In this document: positions 8,804-18,333 of the stretch, one piece after another | Position numbering within the stretch: the stretch's first letter is position 1 | How the letters are laid out: each line of letters begins with the position of its first letter | Assembly (NCBI GenBank): GCA_019112785.1 | Contig: DXIQ01000070.1 | Span: forward strand, 1-64,000 | Direction of reading: 5' to 3' | Source of the DNA: Candidatus Blautia stercorigallinarum | GTDB taxonomy: Bacteria; Bacillota; Clostridia; Lachnospirales; Lachnospiraceae | Length of the DNA: 64,000 bases | Notes under the pieces: model-generated | Told to the model about the DNA's origin: nothing | Seen by the model: the letters and a program-made list of their open reading frames with translations, nothing else | Database searches by the model: none | Translations under genes and position numbers: made by a program

Positions 8804-10006
8804 CTAAACCATCCGCTTATCGATCTTACGTCCTACTACGATACACATATCCTCTGTGTCTTTATTCTCAAACCAGCAGGACCATTCCGGAGATACCATG
8901 GTCTTTACCATGTTATGCCATAACGTCTCATATCCCAGTGTCAGCTCATCTACCGGCGCCATAGGGAAACGTCCGTTGAAAGTATCTGCGTCTACTTTTA
9001 TGCGGATCTCATCCTCTGTGAAGGCTTCCAGTTCATTGGGGACCAGCTGCGTATCCAGGATATTTTTGATATAACCGCCCATAAGCCGTGGATCATTATC
9101 TCCGATCTCCTTGGGCACGCCCAGATAGCTTCTCAGGCCTTCTACTGCGAAAGGTTCTATAAATGCGTTTTTCCCTGCTGTAGCAAATACGATCTTAAAG
9201 ATCCTTTCAAACTCTTCTTCTGAATCCGCCATATCTCTTATAGCGATCAACGGAAATGCAATGCACCATACCCAGCCTTTTTCCATACACCAGCGGTAAG
9301 CCCACTCAAAGCTCTTTTCTTCCCCGAAAGCCTGGGAATAACAATCATTCCGCACGATCTGTCCATGCTTTACCATCCGCTCTTTCGGCGTGTCATGTAC
9401 CGGCATAGCCGGCTGCTCCATATGATCCAGCCAGCCTTGTTTTTCCTGCCCATATACGTCTCTGCGCTCTGCTACGACCCGGCAGTGACGGTCTCCGCAT
9501 CCTCTGGCCTCACACATATTCAGGGCCACCTCGTTTTCTCCTGTGGCGCTGTTCAGGTCAAAATTGGCAGTAAACATGGCGGTAGTCATATTGCAAAGTT
9601 CCGCTCCCACGATATCCCAGGGACAGGTGTCCAGCTCTTTCTCCACTCTGTCTCTGGTAAACTGGATCACACGTCCTGCCATATTCTCATATTCATCTCC
9701 GGAATCTCCGAAAATAGCTCCCAGCCAGGAAGACTTCTCACAAAATTCAGGAATATTCCACTCATTATAAAATCCGTTCATATATTCCTCGCTGGAAGCT
9801 GCCATGTTCATCTGATAGGAAATCTCGCAGATGGCGCTGGTCCTTTTTTCAAAATCCGGCTCCAGGATCCTCATGACCTGGAACACATTGGCACAGAATG
9901 CCGCAATCTGCCTGGTAGCGTATTCATAGGCTTCTTTTTCCGGGATCAGCTTTCCCCATACGGTTTCCACACATTTTCTCTCTTCTAATTTGTCCAGTAA
10001 CGGCAT
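8804..10006 (-). CDS. Unrecognised 400-aa protein, first gene of the GcvT-like operon
   Basis: A 400-aa soluble protein with AGGAGG before the ATG. I do not recognise the family with confidence. It is rich in Cys, Trp and Met. The segment CEARGCGDRHCRVVAERRD, near residue 175, recalls the Cys/Asp pattern of small-molecule binding V4R-like domains, but the match is loose. There is no signal peptide or membrane helix. Its place as the first gene upstream of a folate-dependent demethylase-like enzyme, with a dedicated regulator opposite, suggests that it binds or activates the substrate. That is inference. Confidence 0.6.
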   Translation of the reverse strand: MPLLDKLEERKCVETVWGKLIPEKEAYEYATRQIAAFCANVFQVMRILEPDFEKRTSAICEISYQMNMAASSEEYMNGFYNEWNIPEFCEKSSWLGAIFGDSGDEYENMAGRVIQFTRDRVEKELDTCPWDIVGAELCNMTTAMFTANFDLNSATGENEVALNMCEARGCGDRHCRVVAERRDVYGQEKQGWLDHMEQPAMPVHDTPKERMVKHGQIVRNDCYSQAFGEEKSFEWAYRWCMEKGWVWCIAFPLIAIRDMADSEEEFERIFKIVFATAGKNAFIEPFAVEGLRSYLGVPKEIGDNDPRLMGGYIKNILDTQLVPNELEAFTEDEIRIKVDADTFNGRFPMAPVDELTLGYETLWHNMVKTMVSPEWSCWFENKDTEDMCIVVGRKIDKRMV

Positions 10007-10078
10007 ATGGTTTCCTCCTTTTCTTTCTGCTGTTTTTTATGATAACTTCATTCTACCTGCAGAAAGATCAGAAAAATA

Positions 10079-10183
10079 GACTACAAAATGCCATAATTTT
10101 TTAAGGTTTTTCCTGCCCATTTTCTATCTCTGCCCCGATAAAAAATATGGTGTTGTTTCGCAGATCCCATACATTTTGTAGTC
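10079..10183. promoter_or_regulatory. Perfect 12-bp inverted repeat between divergent genes (putative operator)
   Basis: GACTACAAAATG at 10079-10090 and its exact reverse complement CATTTTGTAGTC at 10172-10183 face each other across 81 bp, between the catabolic operon (start 10006) and the PucR-like gene (start 10307). A one-mismatch copy, GACCACAAAATG, lies at 12203-12214. This fits a dimeric activator or repressor, most simply the neighbouring PucR-like protein. A TATAAT at 10238-10243 may serve that gene. Confidence 0.7.
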
Positions 10184-10306
10184 CTTTATTTTTGTGCGTT
10201 TTATATATTTTTTTCGATTTTTTCAGATAAAATATGTTATAATAATCATATCCTTTTTGATTTACTTAAAGTAAGTACCGTCATTTTTAAAGAAAGGATG
10301 TCGTTT

Positions 10307-11830
10307 ATGAAACAAAATTTAACTATCCTGTTTGATAACCTGAAAAAACATATCCCTGCCGCGCTCTCAGGTGTGCCAGATCAGGAACTGCATCTGTGCC
10401 GGCCTGAATATTATCTGGAAGACAGCCGGGAATTTAAAAAGGATCACCTGTACATCATCCAGGGTGAACAGCTCCCCCGCCGGGCAGTGGTAGAAAAAGG
10501 CAGCGCCCTTATCTGTGTGGGAGACAGTGTTTATCTTCCCTTTTATCAGGAACGTATGGGCCTGATACTCCTTACGGAAAGAGTAGACTATTTCCGTCTC
10601 TTTAATATGATCACAGAAATCTATGACCGGTACGACAGCTGGAGCGAGGAACTGGGTGAGATCCTGGAGACCACTGCCAGTATCCAGGAGATGGTAGCCT
10701 GCAGCAGAAAGATTTTCGAAAATCCTATGTTTGTACTGAATTCTGATTTTCACTATCTGGTCCACTCGGATCATCCTGACCTGGCTCTCACTTCTCTGGA
10801 AGAGACAGACAGGGAAGGAAAAGATCTTTCCCCGGACAATTTCTGGAAATTTATTGATCATCACGAAATGTCCACCCAGATAAAAGAGCCTATGCTCATA
10901 AATCTCCTGGACACTTCAACTTTAAATGTAAATCTCTTTGAAAACAACCAGTATATAGGATGTCTTACCATTGATTATCAAAACCGCAGCTATCAGGACA
11001 GTGACAAGATCCTGGCCCTGTGTCTGGCCCGAAGACTGGAATCCGCCCTAAAAAAATATTCTGCCAATCTGACCACCGAAAAAAATGCTCTATGTCAGGC
11101 TGTAAAGGATCTTCTCCAGGGATATCAAAGCAGTCTCTATCAGAAACGGATCCTGGATACCGCCCGGTTCCATGAAGAACATATATGTCTGAAGATCGTT
11201 TTTGACAGCCAGCTGACAGCCCTTCCTGTGACCTATCTGTGCAATGCCATGGAAAGCAGCTTTAAAGGAGGCCTGTTTTTCTCTTATGACGGCGGTATCG
11301 TAGGGATCATCCAGGATCTTTCTCCTGATGAGATAGAAAAATCTCTTTGCGCCTCCATCCAGTCCAAACATTTCCATGCGGGGATCAGCGATGTCTTTAA
11401 AGATGTGGACAGAGTAAAACTGTACTATCTCCAGGCCTGTGCAGCCCTGGAGAACGGCCAGATGTTCCATCCCCGGAAGTCCTTTTATTATTTTCAGGAC
11501 TATGCCCTTACAGAACTGCTGATCAATGCTCTCGGAAATCTTCCTATAGAACTTTACTACTCCGAGGGGCTGAAACGGCTCCTGAAACATGATCAGAACT
11601 CCTCTGTCAGTTATATCGATACTCTCCGCACTTACCTGGACAACAATATGAGTATTACCAAAACCACCAGGCTCCTCTACATAAACCGGAGTACTTTTCT
11701 GGAACGGCTGACAAGGATAAAACGAGAGTTAAATTCCGATCTTCAAAATGCAGAGGAACGGCTGATGCTCCAGATCATACTCAAAGCCATGGAACTGAAT
11801 CAAAAGATCCAGGATCACGATGAAAAATGA
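10307..11830 (+). CDS. PucR/CdaR-type transcriptional regulator
   Basis: The ORF opens at 10298, directly abutting the ribosome site; the ATG at 10307 lies 9 nt after AGAAAGG and is the better start (507 aa). The C-terminus carries a PucR-type helix-turn-helix (TLRTYLDNNMSITKTTRLL, then INRSTFLERLTRIKREL). The large N-terminal part is a sensor region without membrane helices. Regulators of this class respond to small catabolic substrates and usually activate adjacent operons. It is divergent from the 400-aa/GcvT/SDR operon, with an inverted repeat between them, so I infer that it controls that operon. A strong bidirectional terminator follows. Confidence 0.85.
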   Translation: MKQNLTILFDNLKKHIPAALSGVPDQELHLCRPEYYLEDSREFKKDHLYIIQGEQLPRRAVVEKGSALICVGDSVYLPFYQERMGLILLTERVDYFRLFNMITEIYDRYDSWSEELGEILETTASIQEMVACSRKIFENPMFVLNSDFHYLVHSDHPDLALTSLEETDREGKDLSPDNFWKFIDHHEMSTQIKEPMLINLLDTSTLNVNLFENNQYIGCLTIDYQNRSYQDSDKILALCLARRLESALKKYSANLTTEKNALCQAVKDLLQGYQSSLYQKRILDTARFHEEHICLKIVFDSQLTALPVTYLCNAMESSFKGGLFFSYDGGIVGIIQDLSPDEIEKSLCASIQSKHFHAGISDVFKDVDRVKLYYLQACAALENGQMFHPRKSFYYFQDYALTELLINALGNLPIELYYSEGLKRLLKHDQNSSVSYIDTLRTYLDNNMSITKTTRLLYINRSTFLERLTRIKRELNSDLQNAEERLMLQIILKAMELNQKIQDHDEK

Positions 11831-11898
11831 AAGAAACCGCTGTAATAAACTTGAAAAGGGATTTTATCCTCTGACTGTTTATTACAGCGGCTTCTTTC
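11831..11898. terminator. Bidirectional terminator
   Basis: AAGAAACCGCTGTAATAAAC (11831-11850) pairs almost perfectly with GTTTATTACAGCGGCTTCTT (from 11877), with A- and T-rich flanks on both sides. It separates the convergent PucR-like gene and the 71-aa gene. Confidence 0.85.
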
Positions 11899-11920
11899 TT
11901 ACCATAGAATCACTTTAGGA

Positions 11921-12136
11921 TTACTCGCCAAGAGCTTTCAGTGCTGCGTCGATCTCTTCTACTTTTTCGGGCGTCAGACCTGCCTGAGGAAAGCTTGCCA
12001 GCTTCCTGAAAGTCAGGGCTCCAACTAACTTCATCTGGGGATTTGTTTTAAATCCAGGACTGAATTTCTCCAGAAGATCTGCCGCAGCAGGATTTTTCTG
12101 TAACTCCTTAACTTTTGAATCAACGGAAAGTGCCAT
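11921..12136 (-). CDS. 71-aa helical domain protein
   Basis: The long ORF opens at 12256, but AAGGAGGAAA precedes the ATG at 12136, giving MALSVDSKVKEL and 71 aa. The protein is all-helical, with KNPAAADLLEKFSPG, a PQMKLVGALTFRKLASFPQ stretch and GLTPEKVEEIDAALKAL. I recognise this as a domain seen at the C-termini of clostridial esterase- and glycosidase-like proteins, here standing alone. Its upstream region (12203-12214) contains GACCACAAAATG, one base different from the arms of the inverted repeat at 10079/10172, so it may be controlled by the same PucR-like regulator. Function unknown. Confidence 0.75.
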   Translation of the reverse strand: MALSVDSKVKELQKNPAAADLLEKFSPGFKTNPQMKLVGALTFRKLASFPQAGLTPEKVEEIDAALKALGE

Positions 12137-12202
12137 ATAATTTCCTCCTTCTGTCTTTATCTTTGATAGGTTTATTGTAACCCTGATCTCAGATAAGCGA
12201 CA

Positions 12203-12214
12203 GACCACAAAATG
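12203..12214. promoter_or_regulatory. Third copy of the GACTACAAAATG motif
   Basis: GACCACAAAATG differs at one base from the 12-bp arms at 10079 and 10172, and the flanking AGAC...GSC context is also shared. It lies 67 bp upstream of the 71-aa gene's ATG, where an activator site would be expected. No opposing arm was found nearby. Confidence 0.5.
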
Positions 12215-12237
12215 GCGGAAATATTCTTGATCAGACC

Positions 12238-12612
12238 CTACTGGAAATCGGGGCACTGCCCCAGATATTTTTTCAGTTTCTCATAGCTGTCCTCACTTAA
12301 TACATGTTCCATGACACACGCCTCTTTGTCTGCTGTTTCTTCTTCTACTCCGGCCAGCATGAGAAGCTTTTTAAAATACTGATGTCGTTCATGTACCCGT
12401 TTTGCCAGCTCCTCTCCTTTTTCTGTAAGGAGCAGGCTGTGGCGGTTGTTCATAATGTATCCTTTTTCTTCCAGAGCTTTCACAGCAGTCAGGATGGTAG
12501 GCTTTGAACGCCCCATATACTCTGCGATATGGACACATTTCACCCGGCCGTTTTTCTCCCTCAGCACGTAAACAGCCTCCAGATAATCTTCCTGTACCTG
12601 TCCCAGTTCCAT
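12238..12612 (-). CDS. DtxR/MntR-family metal-dependent repressor
   Basis: A 124-aa protein with the DtxR winged-helix start QVQEDYLEAVYVL, a recognition helix in MGRSKPTILTAVKALEEKGYI, and a dimerisation region with candidate metal ligands (HERHQYFKKLL, ACVMEHVLSEDSYEKL). It lacks the SH3-like C-terminal domain, as MntR does. It is the last gene of the eight-gene heme/iron operon, 19 nt after the ABC exporter. I infer Fe- or Mn-dependent repression of this operon, including itself. Confidence 0.85.
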   Translation of the reverse strand: MELGQVQEDYLEAVYVLREKNGRVKCVHIAEYMGRSKPTILTAVKALEEKGYIMNNRHSLLLTEKGEELAKRVHERHQYFKKLLMLAGVEEETADKEACVMEHVLSEDSYEKLKKYLGQCPDFQ

Positions 12613-12631
12613 ACTTTCTCACCCCTGCCTT

Positions 12632-14323
12632 TTATGAAATTCTTCCATTGTCCATGGTATAGACTTTATCCGCCAGATTCATCGTAGATTTTCTGTGAGA
12701 GACCAGCACTACCGTCTTCTGACGGCAGGATTCCTTCAAAGATTTCAGGATAATGCCTTCATTGAGGGAATCCAGATTGCTGGTAGGTTCATCCAGAAGG
12801 AGGAAGGGAGCGTCATGGAGAAAGGCTCTTGCCACTCCGATCCTCTGCTTTTCTCCTCCCGAAAGAGTGTCTCCCAGTTCCCCCACTTCCGTATCGTAGC
12901 CTTTCGGAAGAGTCATGACAAAATCATGGAGAGATGCTTTTTTTGCCGCCTCTATGATCTCTTCCCGGCTGGCTCCCGGTTTTCCTATAGCAATATTATT
13001 GGCAATAGAATCATGGAACAGCTGGGTCTCCTGGGTCACATAGGATTCCGTATCCCGCAGCTGTGCCGTGGCAGTCTGCCGCACATCTTTTCCGGAGATC
13101 TTCACAGCTCCCCGGTCCACATCCCAGAACCGCATGAGAAGCTTTAAAAGAGTAGACTTTCCCGAACCGCTGGCCCCATGGATCCCGATGATCTTTCCTT
13201 TCGGCATTTCCAGGGAATAATCTTTTAAGATCACTTCCTCCTCATAGGCAAAGGTCACATGCTCTGCCCGGGCTCCTGTAAAGACCAGATCCGGAGTCCC
13301 CGCCTGGATCGGTACCTCTTCCACCAGAGGTTTTTCTTCCAGAATAGAAAGCACCCGCTCTCCGCTGGCCAGGGTCTGATTCAGATTATTGGACAGACTG
13401 GACAGGGCTGTTACCGGACCGAAAGATCCCATCATGGCAATGGTGCAGGTAAGGATCCCTGAAAAATCCAGTTTCCCCTGTTCTCCCAGATAAAAGCAGA
13501 AAAACAACATACCAAAGGAAAAGGCCAGGATCGCCAGAGTGGTAAAGGATCTCTGAGAGCCTTCTAAACGGCTGAGGTTTTTCTGGAGATTTCCCAGGCT
13601 GACCGACCGTTTCTCCATCTCTTCCATCCTTTTCTCTCCCTGTCCATACTGGATAGTCTCGTCCAGACCTCTGAGAGAATCCAGCACAAAGCTGTTCAGC
13701 TCTCCAAAACCGGTGCGGAATTCCATACCTCTGCCGCCTCCTCTTTTGCCGTTCCAGACAGGGATCACAGCTCCCACTACCACATAGCCGGCCAGGGCAA
13801 ACAGACCGGCAAGAACATGATAGCTTCCTATAAAAATTACCATGACCAGAGACGTCAGAAAGGCAATGGCAATGGGAGAAATGGTATGGGCATAAAAGAC
13901 TTCCAGCAGTTCAATATCTGTGGTAATAATGGAAATAAGATTTCCTTTGTCTCTGCCCTCCAGCTTTGCCGGACAGAGCTTTCTAAGAGCGGCAAATACC
14001 TTATGGCGGATGATCGCCAGAAGCTTAAAAGCAATAAAGTGGTTGCAGTACTGCTCCGCATAATGGAGAAGCCCCCGAAGCACCGCCAGGATTCCCATAA
14101 GCAGGAACAGATTTCCCGCTGTAAAATGCTCTGAAAAAGTATTTTCACCCAGGCCTTTCAGGATCCCCTGTCCGGCCAGGATGGTCAGAAAAATAGCACA
14201 GAGGTATCCCAGGACTCCTAAAAGGACAGCCCCGGTCATAATGTGGAGCAGAGGCCATACAAGGCCTATAAGCCTGGCCATGATCTGTATCCCGCTCCTT
14301 CTTTCTTTTCTTTCTCCTGTCAT
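12632..14323 (-). CDS. ABC exporter half-transporter (second subunit)
   Basis: A 563-aa fused permease-ATPase. The membrane half spans about residues 1-310 with six helices. The nucleotide-binding domain has Walker A GASGSGKST, signature LSGGEKQR and Walker B FLLLDEPTSNLD. Its start overlaps the stop of the upstream half-transporter by 4 nt (ATGA), the usual sign of a heterodimer. It follows heme-uptake genes, as exporter-like pairs do in the streptococcal sia/hts operon. Possible roles are heme or metal-chelate import in the IrtAB style, heme or thiol export like CydDC, or heme detoxification. Sequence alone does not decide direction. Confidence 0.85.
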   Translation of the reverse strand: MTGERKERRSGIQIMARLIGLVWPLLHIMTGAVLLGVLGYLCAIFLTILAGQGILKGLGENTFSEHFTAGNLFLLMGILAVLRGLLHYAEQYCNHFIAFKLLAIIRHKVFAALRKLCPAKLEGRDKGNLISIITTDIELLEVFYAHTISPIAIAFLTSLVMVIFIGSYHVLAGLFALAGYVVVGAVIPVWNGKRGGGRGMEFRTGFGELNSFVLDSLRGLDETIQYGQGEKRMEEMEKRSVSLGNLQKNLSRLEGSQRSFTTLAILAFSFGMLFFCFYLGEQGKLDFSGILTCTIAMMGSFGPVTALSSLSNNLNQTLASGERVLSILEEKPLVEEVPIQAGTPDLVFTGARAEHVTFAYEEEVILKDYSLEMPKGKIIGIHGASGSGKSTLLKLLMRFWDVDRGAVKISGKDVRQTATAQLRDTESYVTQETQLFHDSIANNIAIGKPGASREEIIEAAKKASLHDFVMTLPKGYDTEVGELGDTLSGGEKQRIGVARAFLHDAPFLLLDEPTSNLDSLNEGIILKSLKESCRQKTVVLVSHRKSTMNLADKVYTMDNGRIS

Positions 14324-16074
14324 GCTTTGGCCTCCTTTCCATACATCTCCAGATTTTTCTGAGTTTCATAAAGTTTCCGGTAAACTCCCTGTTTCTCCAT
14401 CAGCTCCTGATGAGTTCCCTGTTCCAGGATCTTTCCCTGATCTAGAAGGTAGATCCTGTCAGAAGCCACTACATTAGACAGTCTGTGAGAGATAAGAAGG
14501 ACGGTCCTGGTCCTTGCAAGCTCCCGGATCACCTCCATGATCAGGTCTTCGCTTTCCGCATCGATATTAGAAGTAGCTTCGTCAAAAATATATACAGGAG
14601 TATCATGGAGAAGGGCTCTGGCCAGAGCCAGTCTCTGACGCTGTCCTCCGGAAAGATTGGCTCCCTGTTCCAGAAGCCTGGTCTTCAGCCCTTCCTGGGT
14701 GTCCAGAAATCCCAGCAGATTTACTCTGGAAAGAACCTTTTTCATTTCTTCTTCTGAAGCCTGGGGCTTTGCCATCCTCAGGTTCTCTTCCACGGTTCCT
14801 TTAAAGATATAACTGTTGTGCCGGATAAGGGTCACATGCTCCATCAGTTCCTTTTCACTGATCCTGGAAAGGAGCTTACCTCCTATAAGGATCTCGCCCT
14901 GATAATTTCCAAGCTTCCCGGTGAGCAGACTGGCAATGGTGCTTTTCCCGCAGCCGGACTCTCCCACAAGAGACACAAAGGAGCCCTGAGGTATGGCAAG
15001 ACAGAGGTCTTTAAGGATCTCCCTGTCTTTTTCATAGGAAAATCCTACTTTCCAAAGTTCTATATCGAAGTTCTCCCGGGGCATAGGCTCTTCTCCGTCT
15101 TTTGGCTCTTCCAGATCCAGAAGCCGGAAGATCTTATCACTGGCCGTCATACCGTTCATTGCTATATGGAAAAAAGATCCCAGAAGCCGCAGGGGAATGA
15201 AAAACTCAGAGGCCAGAAGGATAATGGTCAGAGTTCCGGAAAAATCCAGGCTTCCTGCCAGAAATTCACTGACCGCCACTATCATTCCCACAGCAGCGCC
15301 CCCATATGCCACAATATCCATAACACTGGTGGAATTCAGCTGCATGGTCAGGACCTTCATGGTGATCCGCCTGAATTCCTGGGCCTCCCGGTCCATCTCC
15401 TCTGCTTTTTGTTCGTCTGCCTGGTAAATTTTCAAAGTAGTCAGTCCCTGGAGGTTTTCCAGAAAACTGTCTCCCAGCCCTGTATAGATCCCCCAGTATC
15501 TGCTCAGGAGTTTTTTTGCAAATTTCTGCACCGCTACAATAGACACAGGAATCAGTGGCACACAGATCAGCAGCACCAGACTGGCTTTCAGATCTACAAA
15601 AGATAAGATCACAAAAAGTGTCAGGGGCGCCAGCAGACTGTAAAAAAGCTGGGGAAGATATTTTCCGAAATAAACTTCCAGCTGTTCCACACCTTCGGTA
15701 CTCAGCTGGACCACTTCTGAAGTGGAAGTCTTTTCCTTGTAAGAGGCTCCCAGTTTCAAAAGCTTTTCATAGATTTTTTTACGCAGGATCCTTTTTACGT
15801 CTACGCTGGCTCCGTAGGAGGCTCTGGCTGCCATTCTTTCACAGAGAAACCTTATTGCCGCCGCCAGGAGCAGGATCAGCACCGTCCTGCCGGCATCCAG
15901 GCTTCCCAGTGTCTGAACAAGATCCCCCCGGTTGTCTGCCAGTGTTCCCAGAAGACCGGCAATGGAAAACACCGCCAGGATCTGCGCCAGAAGAGCTACC
16001 CACTGCCAGAGAATGTTATATACTATGTATTTTTTTGCGTGAGACAGAAGTCTCACCAGTCTAGTCTTAATCAT
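14320..16074 (-). CDS. ABC exporter half-transporter (first subunit)
   Basis: A 584-aa fused permease-ATPase with six membrane helices in the first ~300 residues. Its nucleotide-binding domain has Walker [10 protein letters not shown], signature LSGGQRQR and Walker [13 protein letters not shown]. The start overlaps the DUF454 gene stop by 8 nt and the stop overlaps the next half-transporter, so the pair is made together. The signature motif is canonical here and altered (LSGGEKQ) in the partner, consistent with an asymmetric heterodimer. Heme, siderophore or thiol transport is inferred from the operon. Confidence 0.85.
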   Translation of the reverse strand: MIKTRLVRLLSHAKKYIVYNILWQWVALLAQILAVFSIAGLLGTLADNRGDLVQTLGSLDAGRTVLILLLAAAIRFLCERMAARASYGASVDVKRILRKKIYEKLLKLGASYKEKTSTSEVVQLSTEGVEQLEVYFGKYLPQLFYSLLAPLTLFVILSFVDLKASLVLLICVPLIPVSIVAVQKFAKKLLSRYWGIYTGLGDSFLENLQGLTTLKIYQADEQKAEEMDREAQEFRRITMKVLTMQLNSTSVMDIVAYGGAAVGMIVAVSEFLAGSLDFSGTLTIILLASEFFIPLRLLGSFFHIAMNGMTASDKIFRLLDLEEPKDGEEPMPRENFDIELWKVGFSYEKDREILKDLCLAIPQGSFVSLVGESGCGKSTIASLLTGKLGNYQGEILIGGKLLSRISEKELMEHVTLIRHNSYIFKGTVEENLRMAKPQASEEEMKKVLSRVNLLGFLDTQEGLKTRLLEQGANLSGGQRQRLALARALLHDTPVYIFDEATSNIDAESEDLIMEVIRELARTRTVLLISHRLSNVVASDRIYLLDQGKILEQGTHQELMEKQGVYRKLYETQKNLEMYGKEAKA

Positions 16075-16459
16075 ATGCTTCCTCTTTCACTGTTTTTACC
16101 CGAAGGAAGAAATACAGCAGATGGCATATCCATACCACTGCCAGACAGATCCTTCCTATGGGGACCCGGCTCATCATAATGAAGCCTGCTGCCATTACCA
16201 GAGTAACCGTCCCTATAATGGTCAGCTTTGTTTTCATAGTCATGGCCTTCTTTTCTACAAAAGACTCCAGATGTTTCTTATACAGACTTGTCCCAATGAA
16301 CCAGTCATGAAGCTTTCTGGAGCTTTTCGCAAAGCAGAACACCGTGGCCATGTAAAAAGGTACTGTAGGAAGGATAGGAAGGACCACTCCCACAGTTCCC
16401 AGCCCCAGGCAGAGAAAGCCCAGGACGATCCAAAATATACGCAACGGATTTTTTCTCAT
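16067..16459 (-). CDS. DUF454 (YbaN-like) membrane protein
   Basis: The ORF opens at 16486, but GGAGAAG precedes the ATG at 16459, so I take [10 protein letters not shown] as the start (130 aa). Membrane helices lie near residues 8-40 and 78-115. The [24 protein letters not shown] stretch is typical of DUF454/YbaN. In other bacteria this family often sits with heme or siderophore genes, and it does so here between the importer ATPase and the ABC exporter pair. Biochemical role unknown. Confidence 0.85.
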   Translation of the reverse strand: MRKNPLRIFWIVLGFLCLGLGTVGVVLPILPTVPFYMATVFCFAKSSRKLHDWFIGTSLYKKHLESFVEKKAMTMKTKLTIIGTVTLVMAAGFIMMSRVPIGRICLAVVWICHLLYFFLRVKTVKEEAYD

Positions 16460-16469
16460 TTTTCTTCTC

Positions 16470-17267
16470 CTATACTGTAAGCACAAATTTTTTTCCTTGT
16501 ATTTCTGTTACGTCCAGATGGATCCCGTACAGATCCCGGATGCTGTCAGGATCGATCACCTCCTGGGGATCCCCCTGAAAAGAGACGGCACCGTCCTTCA
16601 GGCCAATGACCTGATGGGAAAAATGAATAGCCTGGTTAATATCATGGAGCACCATGATAATGGTGATGCCATACTCCTCATTTAACCGCCGGATCAGCTC
16701 CAGGATCTCGATCTGATACCGGATATCCAGATAAGTGGTAGGCTCGTCCAGAAAAAGGATCCCGGTATTCTGGGCAAGCGCCATGGCAATCCACACCCTC
16801 TGCCTCTGTCCTCCTGACAGCCTGGAGATCTCCCGGTTCCGGTATTTTTCGACATTGGTAACTTCCATAGCCCATTGGATCCGTTCTTCGTCCTCTTGAC
16901 TTCTCGCCTGCATCATTTTCATATGAGGGGTCCGTCCAAAGGAAACCAGGCGTTCCACTGTAATGTCATCGCTGGAAGTATTATACTGATGGACAATGGA
17001 AACTTTTTTTGCAAAATCTTTCAGTCCCAGATTCTGGATATTTTTTCCGGAAAGAAAGATATTTCCTTTTCTGGGATAAAGATTCTTGGTCATAAGAGAA
17101 AACAAAGTGGATTTTCCACAGCCGTTAGCTCCCATGATAGTAGTGATATCTCCGCCCTTTATCTTAAAAGATACATCCCGAAGGACTTTGTTCTTTCCAT
17201 AAGAAAAAGATAGATTCCTTACCTCCATGGCCGGTTTTTCTTTTGCCGGGCTTTTTTCAGTTTGCAT
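16470..17267 (-). CDS. FecE-type heme/siderophore ABC importer ATPase
   Basis: A 265-aa ATP-binding subunit with Walker [10 protein letters not shown], signature LSGGQRQR, Walker B ILFLDEPT and the H-loop VLHDINQAI, in the FecE/BtuD/HmuV style. The start overlaps the permease stop by 11 nt. It powers the FecCD-type permease encoded upstream. With the Shp-domain surface protein in the same operon, heme is the most likely cargo; siderophore or corrinoid remain possible. Confidence 0.9.
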   Translation of the reverse strand: MQTEKSPAKEKPAMEVRNLSFSYGKNKVLRDVSFKIKGGDITTIMGANGCGKSTLFSLMTKNLYPRKGNIFLSGKNIQNLGLKDFAKKVSIVHQYNTSSDDITVERLVSFGRTPHMKMMQARSQEDEERIQWAMEVTNVEKYRNREISRLSGGQRQRVWIAMALAQNTGILFLDEPTTYLDIRYQIEILELIRRLNEEYGITIIMVLHDINQAIHFSHQVIGLKDGAVSFQGDPQEVIDPDSIRDLYGIHLDVTEIQGKKFVLTV

Positions 17268-18321
17268 ATTTCTTTGACCTCCTTAACAGAATGATAAAGA
17301 AAGGACCGCCTACAACGCTCATAATGACAGAAGCGGAAATCTCGTAAGGGTAAGCTACAGTTCTTCCGATAGTATCTGCCAGAAGGAAGGTAAAAGCCCC
17401 GAAAAGCATAGAAAAAGGAAGGAGCGCCTTGTGATCGCTGCCCACCAGGATCCTTCCGATATGGGGAACGATCAGTCCCAGAAAGCTTACTGCTCCAGCT
17501 ACCGCAGTGGAAATGCTGGCCAGAAGCACTGCCGCCAGAGAGATCAGGATCCGCATGGTATTTACATTGACTCCCAGGCTCCTGGCAGTCTTGTCTTCCA
17601 GAGACAGAAGATTACACTTTCCCGCAAAGACCAGCGACAGGATCAGGCCGATGATCACATAAGGCACCAGAGTCTGTACATCCTCCCAGGTCTTCATAGT
17701 AATGTTTCCATTGACAATGGAAGCCACTCCCGACATATTCCCGCCGCTCATAGAATTCATAGCTGAAGACAGACCGGTAAACATAGAGTTTACAGCCACG
17801 CCTACCAAAATGATCCGAAGAGGGCTAAGTCCTCCTTTCCAGGAAAGGGTATACACCAGAAAAAAAGCCAGGACTCCTCCCAGAAAGGCAAAAAGAGGCG
17901 TGAAGAAAAACAGGGCGGGCGCCGCTGCTGTAATGATCACTGCCGCAAAGCTGGCCCCGCTGGAAATACCGATGATCCCCGGGTCTGCCAGAGGATTTTT
18001 CAGCACTGCCTGAAAAAGCACGCCGGAAACAGCCACTGCCGCTCCTGCCAGCATAGAGATCATGATCCTGGGAAATCTCAGGTCGAAAATGGCAGATACC
18101 GTCTCGTCAGGTTCCAGGAAGATCCCTCTGAAAAGCTGGGGAAAAGTCACTTTCAGGCTTCCGATATTCACCGCCGCAAAAAACAGGATCACCAGAAGCA
18201 GAGCCATGATCCCGAAAGACAGAGCCGCCCGGGCGGTCTTTCTCTTTCTTCTGTTTTTATCCTGTTCCTCTGCGGAAGGGATATTACCGGCGGCTGTCTT
18301 TATTTCTTTATTATCTTCCAA
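17257..18321 (-). CDS. FecCD-family permease
   Basis: A 354-aa BtuC/FecCD-type permease with a ~45-residue cytoplasmic tail before the first helix and about ten membrane helices. LRFPRIMISMLAGAAVAVSGVLFQAVLKNPLADPGIIG and the later GAVSFLGLIVPHIGRILVG segment are hallmark regions of this family. It lies 12 nt after the binding-protein gene. The usual dimer with FecE-type ATPases would import heme or an iron chelate. Confidence 0.92.
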   Translation of the reverse strand: MEDNKEIKTAAGNIPSAEEQDKNRRKRKTARAALSFGIMALLLVILFFAAVNIGSLKVTFPQLFRGIFLEPDETVSAIFDLRFPRIMISMLAGAAVAVSGVLFQAVLKNPLADPGIIGISSGASFAAVIITAAAPALFFFTPLFAFLGGVLAFFLVYTLSWKGGLSPLRIILVGVAVNSMFTGLSSAMNSMSGGNMSGVASIVNGNITMKTWEDVQTLVPYVIIGLILSLVFAGKCNLLSLEDKTARSLGVNVNTMRILISLAAVLLASISTAVAGAVSFLGLIVPHIGRILVGSDHKALLPFSMLFGAFTFLLADTIGRTVAYPYEISASVIMSVVGGPFFIILLRRSKKYAN

Positions 18322-18333
18322 AACATACCCTCC

